Source: Tropicibacter alexandrii (GTDB taxonomy: Bacteria > Pseudomonadota > Alphaproteobacteria > Rhodobacterales > Rhodobacteraceae). Taken from it: 64,000 bases of DNA. The notes beneath the pieces are model-generated. The model was not told the origin of the DNA. It ran no database searches and worked only from the letters and a program-made list of their open reading frames with translations. The DNA lies in NCBI RefSeq assembly GCF_003667315.2, contig NZ_RCTZ02000010.1, forward strand, positions 62,001 through 126,000. Reading direction: 5' to 3'. Position 1 is the first letter of the stretch; every line of letters starts with the position of its first letter. Both the position numbers and the translations under genes were made by a program. Shown piece by piece: positions 51,809 to 60,128 of this stretch.

Positions 51809-52775
51809 CCAGCCCCTGCACCATGTCCCACAGCGCTTGCGGCACCTCGACCTCGGTCCGGATCACCTTGCCCTGCCCCGGCATACGGCAGCCTTCGTCC
51901 TGCGAGACCGCCTCGGCCAGAAGGCGGAGCCGGTCGTAGAACCCGGTCTCGGACGGGTGGATCAGGACAAAGGAACAGGCCAGGTCATGCGGCGCGCCTT
52001 CGGGCGTTTTCAGGGGCTTGACGTCCTTGGACAGCGTCCCGCCGCACAGGCAGGCGGCGAGGATTTCCGCCATCAGACCAAAGCCCCAGCCCTTGTAGCC
52101 GCCCGCGCTGGTCATCGACCCTTGCAGCGCCGCCTCCGGGTCGGTCGTGGGTTGGCCGTCTGCGTCCAGCGCCCAGCCTTCGGGGATCGGCTCGCCCGCG
52201 GCCTTGGCCATGGTGATCCGACCCAGCGCCACGGTGGTCGAGGACTGGTCGAACAGCATAGCAATGCCGCCCTGACCGTCGGGCACGGCAAAGCTGATCG
52301 GGTTGGTGCCGATCACCCGCGTCTTGCCACCCGGCGCAGCGACGATGGGCGTGGCATTGGTCAGCCCCAGCCCCAGCGCACCGCCCTGCGCAATCTGTTC
52401 GGTGAACCAGCCCAGCGCGGTGCAGGTATGCGCGTTGTAGACACCGAGACGCGCGATGCCATGGGTGCGCGCCGCCTCCAGCGCGCGGTCGAGCGCGGCG
52501 GTGAAGGCCGGTTGCGCAAAGCCATGGCCCGCATCGACGGTGATCTCTGCCGAGCGCGGGGTCTGGACATCGGGCGTCACGGTGCCGTCGACGCGGCCCG
52601 TGCGCAGCTGCAGGCAATAGCTTTCGAGATAGTAAAGCCCGCAAATCCGGTTGTCGCGCGCCTCGGCCCAAGCGATGGCGCGGGCCATGACGCTCGCCAC
52701 GCCATCGCTGGCGCCATGCGCCAGAAGCGCCTGTTTGGACATGTGCTGGATGTCGAGAACGGGGATCATGGGCAT
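51792..52775 (-). CDS. Ldh-family (malate/L-lactate/ureidoglycolate type) dehydrogenase
   Basis: A 327-residue NAD(P)-dependent oxidoreductase of the MDH2/LDH2 (YlbC/ComC/YiaK) family. Family markers are ARDNRICGLYYLESYCLQLRTGRVDG, IGTNPISFAVPDG, GRITMAKAAGEPIPEGWALDADGQPTTDPEAAL and the GGYKGWGFGLMAEILAACL region. Substrate could be malate, lactate, sulfolactate or a delta-1-pyrroline compound. Start ATG 52775 has GGAG 9 bases upstream; an ATG two codons later is an alternative. Confidence 0.88.
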   Translation of the reverse strand: MPMIPVLDIQHMSKQALLAHGASDGVASVMARAIAWAEARDNRICGLYYLESYCLQLRTGRVDGTVTPDVQTPRSAEITVDAGHGFAQPAFTAALDRALEAARTHGIARLGVYNAHTCTALGWFTEQIAQGGALGLGLTNATPIVAAPGGKTRVIGTNPISFAVPDGQGGIAMLFDQSSTTVALGRITMAKAAGEPIPEGWALDADGQPTTDPEAALQGSMTSAGGYKGWGFGLMAEILAACLCGGTLSKDVKPLKTPEGAPHDLACSFVLIHPSETGFYDRLRLLAEAVSQDEGCRMPGQGKVIRTEVEVPQALWDMVQGLATPAG

Positions 52776-52906
52776 CGGCAGGCTCCGGTAAGGTGGACCG
52801 ACCCTAGGGTCAGGGTGCCCCACCGCGCAAGCCATTCGTCCGATATGGTGAAAGGACCCGGTCGCGCTGCGGCGCCGGGTCCCGGTTCACGTGGCAAGCG
52901 GGCCGG

Positions 52907-54070
52907 TCAGGTCGGGGACGCGCTGTTGTCGAGGAACACGATCGCGTCGTCCGCCAGCACTTCGGTCAGGCCGTCCAGCGTGATCTGGTCGCCGGTCGAC
53001 AGGGTGATGGACAGGCCCGTCGCGGTGACGTTCTGCAAGGTGACCGAGGGCTCCGGGCCGCCATCGTATGGCACGACGAGCAGGTCCTCGGTCGGGTTGA
53101 AATCCGTTACCGTCATGGAACCCAGCGTATAGAAGGTATCCGCGCCTGTCCCGCCGGTCCCGGTGTCGTTGTCGTCGAGGAAGATGGCATCGTCGCCATC
53201 GCCACCGTCGAGGCTGTCAGGGGCCGTGCCGGGCGCTTCCGGGGCGGACCCGTACAGCGTGTCATTGCCCGCGCCACCGGTCACGGTGTCGGCCCCGTCA
53301 CCACCCAGAAGCGTGTCATTGCCCGCACCGCCATCGATCAGGTCGTCGCCCAGACCGCCGGACAGGGCGTCATCGCCCAAGCCACCATCCAGCGTGTCAT
53401 TGCCGCTGCCGCCGATCAGCGTATCCGCGTCATCGCCGCCATCGAGCGAGTCGTTGCCAAGCCCGCCATCGATCACGTCCAGCCCGGCCAATCCGAGCAA
53501 GATGTCATTGGCGTCGGTCCCGGTCAGGCTGTCATCCCCATCCGTCCCGCTGGTGGTATCGGTGCCTTCACCGCCGGTGGTGGTGTCAGTGCCTTCGCCA
53601 CCCGTGGTGGTGTCGGTGCCCTCGCCGCCGGTCGTGGTGTCGGTGCCCTCGCCGCCGGTCGTGGTGTCAGTGCCCTCGCCGCCGGTCGTGGTGTCGGTGC
53701 CCTCGCCACCTGTGGTGGTATCGGTGCCCTCACCGCCGGTCGTGGTGTCGGTGCCTTCGCCCCCTGTGGTGGTGTCAGTGCCCTCGCCGCCCGTGGTGGT
53801 GTCAGTGCCCTCGCCGCCCGTGGTGGTGTCGGTGCCCTCACCGCCCGTGGTGGTGTCGGTGCCCTCGACGCCGGTGATCGTGTCGGCCTCGTCATCCGGG
53901 GCACCCGACCCGTTTGAGCCGCCCAGATCGGCGAAAAAGTCGTCGAGGTCACTTCCCTGCGTCGTGTCCTCGCCCGGGGTATCGTCGAGGTCCTCGTCGC
54001 TCTCACCGCCGCTCATGCCGGCCGCCGCCATCGGCACCAATGCAAAAGCCAAAATCCACAATTCCAACAT
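52907..54070 (-). CDS. RTX-type calcium-binding protein with 12 nonapeptide repeats
   Basis: A 387-residue very acidic protein. N-terminal hydrophobic segment [18 protein letters not shown], an Asp/Glu-rich stretch, then twelve nonapeptides of consensus EGTDTTTGG (about residues 66-173), then hemolysin-type calcium-binding repeats ([45 protein letters not shown]) and a C-terminal non-repeat region ending [17 protein letters not shown]...[14 protein letters not shown] proteins are usually exported by type I secretion through a C-terminal signal, yet this one also has an N-terminal hydrophobic stretch. No T1SS genes are adjacent. GAGG lies 7 bases before the ATG. Confidence 0.9.
   Translation of the reverse strand: MLELWILAFALVPMAAAGMSGGESDEDLDDTPGEDTTQGSDLDDFFADLGGSNGSGAPDDEADTITGVEGTDTTTGGEGTDTTTGGEGTDTTTGGEGTDTTTGGEGTDTTTGGEGTDTTTGGEGTDTTTGGEGTDTTTGGEGTDTTTGGEGTDTTTGGEGTDTTTGGEGTDTTSGTDGDDSLTGTDANDILLGLAGLDVIDGGLGNDSLDGGDDADTLIGGSGNDTLDGGLGDDALSGGLGDDLIDGGAGNDTLLGGDGADTVTGGAGNDTLYGSAPEAPGTAPDSLDGGDGDDAIFLDDNDTGTGGTGADTFYTLGSMTVTDFNPTEDLLVVPYDGGPEPSVTLQNVTATGLSITLSTGDQITLDGLTEVLADDAIVFLDNSASPT
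53551..53874 (-). repeat. 12 x 27-bp in-frame tandem repeat
   Basis: Exactly 12 units of 27 bases encode Gly/Asp/Thr-rich nonapeptides. Units differ mostly at third codon positions, and one changes Gly-Gly to Val, so the protein unit is much better conserved than the DNA. Three or four unit variants (GCC/GTC, TCG/TCA, GGT/GGC) recur in a mixed order. Confidence 0.9.
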
Positions 54071-54160
54071 GCCACACCTCGAAAGTCTGCTTTCGTAACG
54101 AATACACGCCAAAATTGTCGAGAATCGGGCGTGGACGTGGCCCGGAACGGGCAATCAAGG

Positions 54161-54844
54161 TTAATGCGGCCTTAAATGCCCTGCATCGAGGCGGAACCTG
54201 CGATCCATGCGCGAGGCCAGTTCGAGGTTGTGCGTCGCGATCAGCGCCGCCAGCCCGGTTTCGCGGACCAGCTTCATCAGCGCGTCGAACACCAGATCCG
54301 AGGTTTCCGGGTCGAGATTGCCGGTGGGTTCATCGGCCAGTAGCAGCTTGGGCGCGTTGGCCATGGCCCGGCAAAAGGCGACGCGCTGCTGTTCGCCGCC
54401 CGACAGGGCCGCCGGGCGGTGGCTGGCGCGGGGCGCGATGCCCACGCTGTCGAGCAGCATCTGCGCGCGGGCCTCGGCCTCGGCCCGCGGGGTGCCGTTG
54501 GCCAGCTGCGGCAGGACGATGTTTTCCAGCGCCGAGAATTCCGGCAGCAGGTGGTGGAACTGGTAGACGAAGCCCAGACTGTCGCGCCGCACCGCCGTGC
54601 GCCGCCTGTCGGAGCGGCCATGCATGGTCTCGCCGCCGATCCAGACCTCGCCCGCATCCGGCGTGTCGAGCAGCCCGGCAATGTGCAACAGCGTCGACTT
54701 GCCCGCGCCCGAGGGCGCGACCAGCGCCACCACCTCGCCGCGCTTCAGGGTCAGGTCGACACCGCGCAGCACGTGGACCTCGCCGGGCTTGCCCCGGTTA
54801 TAGGCCTTTTCGATGCCGGTCAGTTGCAGGACTTCATCATACAT
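54161..54844 (-). CDS. lolD: lipoprotein-releasing system ATPase LolD
   Basis: The ATPase of the LolCDE complex that detaches lipoproteins from the inner membrane for the outer membrane. Walker [13 protein letters not shown], signature [19 protein letters not shown], Walker [22 protein letters not shown]. The protein starts [21 protein letters not shown] 54844 has GTGGAG 8 bases upstream. A GTG at 54871 overlapping the lolC stop is another possible start. lolC lies directly upstream. Confidence 0.94.
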   Translation of the reverse strand: MYDEVLQLTGIEKAYNRGKPGEVHVLRGVDLTLKRGEVVALVAPSGAGKSTLLHIAGLLDTPDAGEVWIGGETMHGRSDRRRTAVRRDSLGFVYQFHHLLPEFSALENIVLPQLANGTPRAEAEARAQMLLDSVGIAPRASHRPAALSGGEQQRVAFCRAMANAPKLLLADEPTGNLDPETSDLVFDALMKLVRETGLAALIATHNLELASRMDRRFRLDAGHLRPH

Positions 54845-54867
54845 CACGGGCGCTCCACGACCGGGGA

Positions 54868-56154
54868 TCACTCATATCTCAGGGCTTCGACCGGGTTCAT
54901 CCGCGCCGCGCGCCGCGCCGGGAAGATCGTCACGACAAAGGCCAGCCCCAGCGACAGCGACACAGCCGAGATCACGTCGCCCAATTGCAGTTTCGCCGGC
55001 AGCGCGTAGATGTTGCGGATTTCCGGGTCCCAGACACCGCCCCCCGCGAACCAGTTCACCACCTGAAAGATCGTGTCGATATAGATCGCACCAAGACAGC
55101 CAAGCGTGACGCCCACGATCGTGCCGATCACCCCGGTGATCGATCCGCAAATGAAGAAAACGCGCATCACCGAGCCCTCGGTCAGGCCCATGGTGCGCAG
55201 GATGCCAATATCGCGGCCCTTGTTCTTGACCAGCATGATCAGGCCAGAGACGATGTTCATCGTCGCGATCAGCACCAGCACCGACAGGATGACGAACATC
55301 ACGTTGTCTTCCATCTGGAGCGCCCGCAGAAAGCCGCCCGCGCTGTCCTGCCATGTCCAGACCAGCGCCCCCGGCCCCGCCGCCTGCGCGATCGGCATGG
55401 TAAAGCGTTCGACCTCTTCGGGATCGCTGACCAGCACTTCGAGCTCGTCTGCCACGCCTTCGCGGTTGAAATACAGCTGCGCCTCGGCGAAGGGCATGTA
55501 GATGCGGGTCTTGTCGATGTCATAGCGCCCGGCGGAAAAGATCCACGTGACCTCGTAGCTTTTCACCCGTGGCGAGACGCCGAAGGCGGTCTTGACCCCG
55601 TTGGGCGAGATCAGCTTGACCTTGTCTCCAAGGCCCACGCCCAAAGTCTGCGCGACACCGGTTCCGATGGCGATGCCCTCGTCGAAACGGTCCAGATCGC
55701 CGCGCCCGGTCTCTGCATCGACGATGCGCGGCAGGCCCGACAGGTCCTCGCGCGTGATGCCGAACACCTCGACCCCGGAATTGTAGTTCCCGGCGGTGGC
55801 CATGACCTGCCCTTTGACCAGCGGCGCGACGCGGGTCACGCCCTCGATCTCGCGGACGCGCTCTGCCATGGACTGGTATTCCGGCAGGGTCCGCACCATC
55901 TGCCCGGCCTCGTTTTCATGCGCGACATGGTAGACGGTGACATGCGCGTTGGCGCCAAGGATCGTATCCACGAATTCCACCCGGAAGCCGGTGCGCACCG
56001 CCAGCGTCAGGATCAGCGCGGCCACGGCCAGCGTGATGCCGATCAGGCTGATCCATGTCATGACGGACACGCCGCCCTCGGCCCGCTTGGCGCGCAAATA
56101 GCGCCATGCGATCATCCACTCGAACGGGGCAAAAGGAGGGGTCGACTTGGCCAT
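54868..56154 (-). CDS. lolC: lipoprotein-releasing system permease LolC/LolE
   Basis: A 428-residue inner-membrane permease. The N-terminus [40 protein letters not shown] is diagnostic of LolC/LolE, followed by a large periplasmic domain (about residues 65-270) and three C-terminal helices ([63 protein letters not shown]). A single permease plus LolD is the usual alphaproteobacterial set. ATG 56154 chosen on homology; the frame extends another 28 codons upstream. Confidence 0.95.
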   Translation of the reverse strand: MAKSTPPFAPFEWMIAWRYLRAKRAEGGVSVMTWISLIGITLAVAALILTLAVRTGFRVEFVDTILGANAHVTVYHVAHENEAGQMVRTLPEYQSMAERVREIEGVTRVAPLVKGQVMATAGNYNSGVEVFGITREDLSGLPRIVDAETGRGDLDRFDEGIAIGTGVAQTLGVGLGDKVKLISPNGVKTAFGVSPRVKSYEVTWIFSAGRYDIDKTRIYMPFAEAQLYFNREGVADELEVLVSDPEEVERFTMPIAQAAGPGALVWTWQDSAGGFLRALQMEDNVMFVILSVLVLIATMNIVSGLIMLVKNKGRDIGILRTMGLTEGSVMRVFFICGSITGVIGTIVGVTLGCLGAIYIDTIFQVVNWFAGGGVWDPEIRNIYALPAKLQLGDVISAVSLSLGLAFVVTIFPARRAARMNPVEALRYE

Positions 56155-56298
56155 TGCTGCTCTGGTCCGGGTTATTGTCGCGCGAAACTGGCCTTTTGGG
56201 GGGGCGGGGTCAAGCGCTGGCCCCCGTGACAGCGGCAATAATGAGCCAAACGTGACGAGACGTGTTTGCGCGCGCCTGCGTCAGTGCCATGATGGGGC

Positions 56299-56628
56299 AT
56301 GGCAAATTGGACCCGACTCACAGAGGCACAGATCCGCAAGGCCGAGCGCGAAGGCCAGTTGCGCAACCTTGCCGGTGAAGGCAAGCCGCTGCCGGATCGC
56401 CCCGGCGATGCGCTGGTCGATCCCGGTGACGCGGTCGGGTTCCGCATGATGGCCGAGGCAGGGGCGCTGCCGCAGGAAATCGCGCTCAAGGCGCAGCTGG
56501 ACGAGGCGCGCGCCGCGTGGCAGGCGGCGACCAGGGAGGACGACCGCAAACGCCTGATGGCACGACTGGCGGACCTGCAAATGCGCTATGAAATCGCCCG
56601 CGACGCACGGCGAAAATTCCTGCGCTGA
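56299..56628 (+). CDS. DUF1992-domain protein
   Basis: A 109-residue soluble protein of the DUF1992 family (sometimes called DnaJ-like or YhdN-like): MANWTRLTEAQIRKAEREGQLRNLAGEGKPLPDRPGDALVDPGDAVGFRMMAEAGALPQEI. Helical, charged, function unknown. It is followed 38 bases later by the aminotransferase gene on the same strand. Confidence 0.82.
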   Translation: MANWTRLTEAQIRKAEREGQLRNLAGEGKPLPDRPGDALVDPGDAVGFRMMAEAGALPQEIALKAQLDEARAAWQAATREDDRKRLMARLADLQMRYEIARDARRKFLR

Positions 56629-56666
56629 CCCTTGCGTCGCGGCGCGGTCTGGCCATAGTGCGAGCC

Positions 56667-57773
56667 ATGACCGGACCACGTTACCCCTCGCTGATCGCCT
56701 CGCTGCCCGAAACCGTGCCCTTCGTCGGGCCCGAATTGCAGGAACGCGCCATGGGCCGCCCCTTCGAGGCGCGGCTGGGGGCGAACGAGAATGTCTTTGG
56801 CCCGTCGCCCTATGCCGTGGCGGCGATGCAGGACGAGGCCGCCGAGATCTGGAAATACGGCGATCCCTCGCATCGCGATCTCAAGAACGCGGTCGCCGCA
56901 CAAATGGGCGTGACGCCCGACAACGTGCTGATCGGCGAGGGCATCGACGGGCTCTTGGGCTACGCGGTGCGGCTGATGGTCGAACAGGGTGACGCGGTCG
57001 TGACCTCGGACGGGGCCTATCCGACCTTCAACTATCATGTGACGGGTTTTGGTGGCGCCCTGCACAAGGTCCCCTATCGGGAAGATGCAGAGGACCTGCC
57101 CGCGCTGATCGCCAAGGCGGCAGAGGTCGACGCCAAGATCGTCTACTTTGCCAATCCCGACAATCCGATGGGCAGCTGGACCTCCGGCGCCGATATCGCA
57201 AAGGCGCTCGACACCCTGCCCGAGGGCTGCGTGCTGTTGCTGGACGAGGCCTATATCGAGTTCGCCCCACAGGGCACCGCCCCAGAGATCGACCCCGAGG
57301 ACCCGCGCGTCCTGCGGTTTCGCACCTTTTCCAAGGCTTATGGCATGGCGGGGGCGCGGGTTGGCTACGTCACCGGCTGCAAGGCGACGATCAAGGCCTT
57401 TGACAAGATCCGCAACCATTTCGGTATGAACCGCATCGGCATGGCTGGCGCGCTGGCGGCGCTGACCGATACCGGGTGGCTCGAAGAGGTGATCCGGCTG
57501 GTCGACGCCTCGCGCCGCGAGATTGGCCGCATCGCCGAGGCGAACGGGCTGAAGGCCCTGCCCTCGGCCACCAATTTCGTCGCGGTCGATTGTGGGCGGG
57601 ATGGCGATTTCGCGCGCAAGGTGCTGGCCGCGCTGATCGAAGAGGGTGTCTTTGTCCGGATGCCCTTTGTCGCGCCGCAGGATCGCTGCATCCGCATCAG
57701 CGCCGGTCGGCCCGAGGACATGGCCGTGCTGGCCCGCGCCCTGCCCCGGGCACTGGCGAAGGCGCGCGGATAA
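56667..57773 (+). CDS. HisC-like PLP-dependent aminotransferase (class I/II)
   Basis: A 368-residue fold type I aminotransferase. Family motifs: ARLGANENVFGPSP near residue 30, KYGDPSHRDLKNAVA, FANPDNPMGSW, LLLDEAYIEFAP and the PLP lysine K223 in TFSKAYGMAGARVGYVTG, followed by CIRISAGRPEDM. It resembles histidinol-phosphate aminotransferase and its aromatic or valine-pyruvate relatives; a second hisC would be needed to decide. ATG 56667 chosen; a GTG 9 bases upstream is weak. Confidence 0.88.
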   Translation: MTGPRYPSLIASLPETVPFVGPELQERAMGRPFEARLGANENVFGPSPYAVAAMQDEAAEIWKYGDPSHRDLKNAVAAQMGVTPDNVLIGEGIDGLLGYAVRLMVEQGDAVVTSDGAYPTFNYHVTGFGGALHKVPYREDAEDLPALIAKAAEVDAKIVYFANPDNPMGSWTSGADIAKALDTLPEGCVLLLDEAYIEFAPQGTAPEIDPEDPRVLRFRTFSKAYGMAGARVGYVTGCKATIKAFDKIRNHFGMNRIGMAGALAALTDTGWLEEVIRLVDASRREIGRIAEANGLKALPSATNFVAVDCGRDGDFARKVLAALIEEGVFVRMPFVAPQDRCIRISAGRPEDMAVLARALPRALAKARG

Positions 57774-57841
57774 ACAGGCGAAATTAACCTCGAATTCAGC
57801 GATTTGCCTCACGCTCTCGTGACGCAAGCCGTTGTGGTGCT

Positions 57842-57849
57842 ATGGTTAA
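57842..57849 (+). promoter_or_regulatory. CtrA-like half-site upstream of 57877 gene
   Basis: ATGGTTAA is the reverse complement of TTAACCAT, the Caulobacter CtrA half-site. It lies 28 bases before the start codon of the next gene; a second TTAACC occurs at 57784-57789. The sites are short, so chance occurrence cannot be excluded. Confidence 0.25.
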
Positions 57850-57876
57850 CATACCCACAGACGGACGGAGTTGCTG

Positions 57877-58119
57877 ATGAAGTCGCATCCGAAAGCGGTC
57901 AAGAATTACGTGACGGCCAATCTGGTGATGGCCCTCGCCAACCTGTCTTGGATTTTCGTCGCCCTGTGGATGGCATGGGGCATCGGGGCCGTGCTTGTGC
58001 TGGCCGCCGCGCTGAACCATGCGATCAACCGTCTGGCCGTGATCCGAAGGCAGCGCGCGATCGCCTCGACCGCGCGCGGCAAACCACCTAGCCGGCCATC
58101 ACCTCGGCAGCACGGGTGA
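57877..58119 (+). CDS. small membrane protein, unknown function
   Basis: An 80-residue protein, MKSHPKAVKNYVTANLVMALANLSW..., with two likely membrane helices (about residues 13-30 and 33-50) and a basic proline-rich C-terminus. It has GGAG 8 bases before the ATG. The 3' end overlaps the convergent aminotransferase gene by 32 bases, so its last 10 codons are antisense to that gene. I recognise no family. Confidence 0.65.
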   Translation: MKSHPKAVKNYVTANLVMALANLSWIFVALWMAWGIGAVLVLAAALNHAINRLAVIRRQRAIASTARGKPPSRPSPRQHG

Positions 58120-59281
58120 CACCACCGGGCTTGTGCGCGATGTTCAGCGCCTTGAGGCCCGCCTCGACGCTGCCCAGAAGGCCCAGCATCATGTGACCGT
58201 TCACATGGCCCATATGGCCAAAGCGGAACCGCCCCGACGCGGTCGGGTCCTCGGGCGTCTCGGCCCCCAGACCGATGCCCAGCGTCACACCGGCAGCGTC
58301 CTGCAACCACGCGCGCAGGCGGTCGCCATCGGGCGGGTTGAGCCCCGCCGCCGTGACCGCGTGGCTGCGATGCGCGGGGTCGGCCACGTTCAGGCGGAAC
58401 GCGCCGTGTTCGCCCCAATGCTCGACCGCGCCCCACAACATCTGGGCAAGCCGGGCGTGACGCGCCCAGATCGCCTCGATGCCTTCCTTGCGGATCATGT
58501 CGAGGGCTGCGCGCAAGCCATACAGGTGATGCGTCGGCGCGGTGCCGCCGAAATACTGGTAGAACATGCCCGGCTCGGCGCGCGGCGTCCAATCCCAGTA
58601 GAAGGACACTTGCGAAACCTCGGCCCGCCGCGCCTTGGCCCGGTCGTTGAAAAAGACGAAGGCCATGCCCGGCGGCACCATCAGCCCCTTTTGGCTGGCG
58701 GCGATCATCACGTCCGCGCCCCATGCATCCATCTCGAACCGGTCAACGCCAAGCGAGGCGATGCAGTCGACCATCAACAGCGCTGGGTGCCCTTCTTCGT
58801 CGATGACCCGACGCAGGGCCGCGATGTCCGAGCGCACCGAGGACGAGGTATCGACATGCACCGCCAGCACCGCCTTGATCCGCCCGCCCGTGTCGGCCCG
58901 GAGCGCCGCGCGCACCCGGTCCGGATCGATCGGCGTCTGGCGGCCATGCTCGACGATCTCGGTCTCCAGCCCGATCGAGCGGGCGGTTTCCGCCCAGCCA
59001 TGGCCAAAGCGCCCGGTGGTCGGCACCAACACAGTGTCGCCGATATCGGTGACGTTCTGCAAGGACGCCTCCCACACCGCATGACCATTGGCGATATACA
59101 TCGCCACATAGCCCTCGGTCTGCGCCACGTATTTCAGGTCGGGCACGAGCGTCGCGACCATGCCGTGCAACTCGCCATCATAGATGTCGGGCGCGGGGCG
59201 GTGCATCGCCTGCAACACGCGGTCCGGCATGATCGACGGGCCAGGGATGGCGATGTGCTGGCGACCGGTGGCAAGGGTCAT
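58088..59281 (-). CDS. alanine/serine-glyoxylate aminotransferase-family enzyme
   Basis: A 397-residue class V PLP aminotransferase. Features: MTLATGRQHIAIPGPSIMPDRVLQAMHRPAPDIYDGELHGM, LMVDCIASLGVDRFEMDAWGADVMIAASQKGLMVPPGMAFVF with the PLP lysine, and YWDWTPRAEPGMFYQYFGGTAPTHHLYGLRAALDMI. This is the AGAT/SGAT group, which moves amino groups between alanine or serine and glyoxylate or pyruvate. The exact donor is not resolved. Confidence 0.9.
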   Translation of the reverse strand: MTLATGRQHIAIPGPSIMPDRVLQAMHRPAPDIYDGELHGMVATLVPDLKYVAQTEGYVAMYIANGHAVWEASLQNVTDIGDTVLVPTTGRFGHGWAETARSIGLETEIVEHGRQTPIDPDRVRAALRADTGGRIKAVLAVHVDTSSSVRSDIAALRRVIDEEGHPALLMVDCIASLGVDRFEMDAWGADVMIAASQKGLMVPPGMAFVFFNDRAKARRAEVSQVSFYWDWTPRAEPGMFYQYFGGTAPTHHLYGLRAALDMIRKEGIEAIWARHARLAQMLWGAVEHWGEHGAFRLNVADPAHRSHAVTAAGLNPPDGDRLRAWLQDAAGVTLGIGLGAETPEDPTASGRFRFGHMGHVNGHMMLGLLGSVEAGLKALNIAHKPGGVTRAAEVMAG

Positions 59282-59405
59282 GCTGGGCTCCTACATATGT
59301 GACGGCGCGACATTAGCCCCTTTGACCGCATGGTCAATTCCCCCTGCGCTGGACAGCGCACGCCGGGGCGCGTAAACCCCGCCCCTGACGCTTTTGGATA
59401 CGGAT

Positions 59406-60128
59406 ATGCTGGCGAAACTCTGGGCAAAGATCGACAATGCGGAGCGCCGCCTGCGCCATTCCTTTGGCAAGGACATCACCGACCCGCGCGCGCGCCGTTG
59501 GGCGCGGCTGCACTACCATCTGTTCGACCATGCCTTTTTGCGCGTGTTCTGGACCAATTTCTGGCCCGTGGCGCCCGGCGTCTGGCGGTCGAACCAACCG
59601 ACCCATGCGCGGTTTGTCAAATACAAGGCGATGGGCATCAAGACCGTCGTCAACCTGCGCGGCGAGGACAAGCACGCCCACTACCTCTTTGAAAAGGAAA
59701 GCTGCGCCGCGCTGGGGATGACCCTGATCGACGCCAAGATCCATGCCCGCGAGGCCGCCGGACGCGGCCGGATCGTCAAGGTGATCGACGCGCTGCGCGA
59801 GGCCGAGCGCCCGATGATGTTCCATTGTAAATCCGGTGCCGACCGCGCGGGCTTTACCGCCGCGATGTACCTGATGATCTTCGACGACGCCCCGGTCGAG
59901 GTCGCGATGCGGCAATTGGGCCTGAAATACATCCATCTCGATTTCACGGCGACCGGCGTGCAGGATTACATCCTGCGGGTCTACAAGGCCCGGCTGGCCT
60001 TGGGCGAAATCGGTTTCGAGGACTGGATTCGCGGCGAATACCATGCCGCCACCCTGCAAGAGGGCTGGGATAATCGCCGCCCCGAGGCCGAGACCGCGCA
60101 GATGCTGATCGACAAGGCCCCGAAATGA
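59406..60128 (+). CDS. tyrosine-phosphatase-like protein (CX5R), coupled to exporter gene
   Basis: A 240-residue protein with the protein tyrosine phosphatase motif HCKSGADRAGF (C141, R147) after GVWRSNQPTHARFVKYKAMGIKTVVNLRGEDKHAHY. This resembles bacterial dual-specificity-like or DUF442-type phosphatases. ATG 59406 is chosen over a TTG 12 bases upstream. The stop overlaps the ATG of the MsbA-like exporter by 4 bases, so the two are translationally coupled; the phosphatase may act on a lipid or on a protein. Confidence 0.85.
   Translation: MLAKLWAKIDNAERRLRHSFGKDITDPRARRWARLHYHLFDHAFLRVFWTNFWPVAPGVWRSNQPTHARFVKYKAMGIKTVVNLRGEDKHAHYLFEKESCAALGMTLIDAKIHAREAAGRGRIVKVIDALREAERPMMFHCKSGADRAGFTAAMYLMIFDDAPVEVAMRQLGLKYIHLDFTATGVQDYILRVYKARLALGEIGFEDWIRGEYHAATLQEGWDNRRPEAETAQMLIDKAPK

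Noticed and set aside
53551-53874. Regular 27-bp repeats resembling a CRISPR array
   Set aside because: Units are directly adjacent without spacers, are in frame with a coding sequence and encode a constant nonapeptide; no cas genes are present.
53163-54098. Frame encoding VSVPSPPVV repeats on the plus strand
   Set aside because: It is the mirror translation of the RTX-protein repeat array; the minus-strand reading has RTX motifs and a ribosome-binding site.
53914-56229. 771-codon open frame opposite lolC/lolD
   Set aside because: Antisense to the Lol genes, low-complexity Arg/Pro-rich start; a GC-driven artefact.
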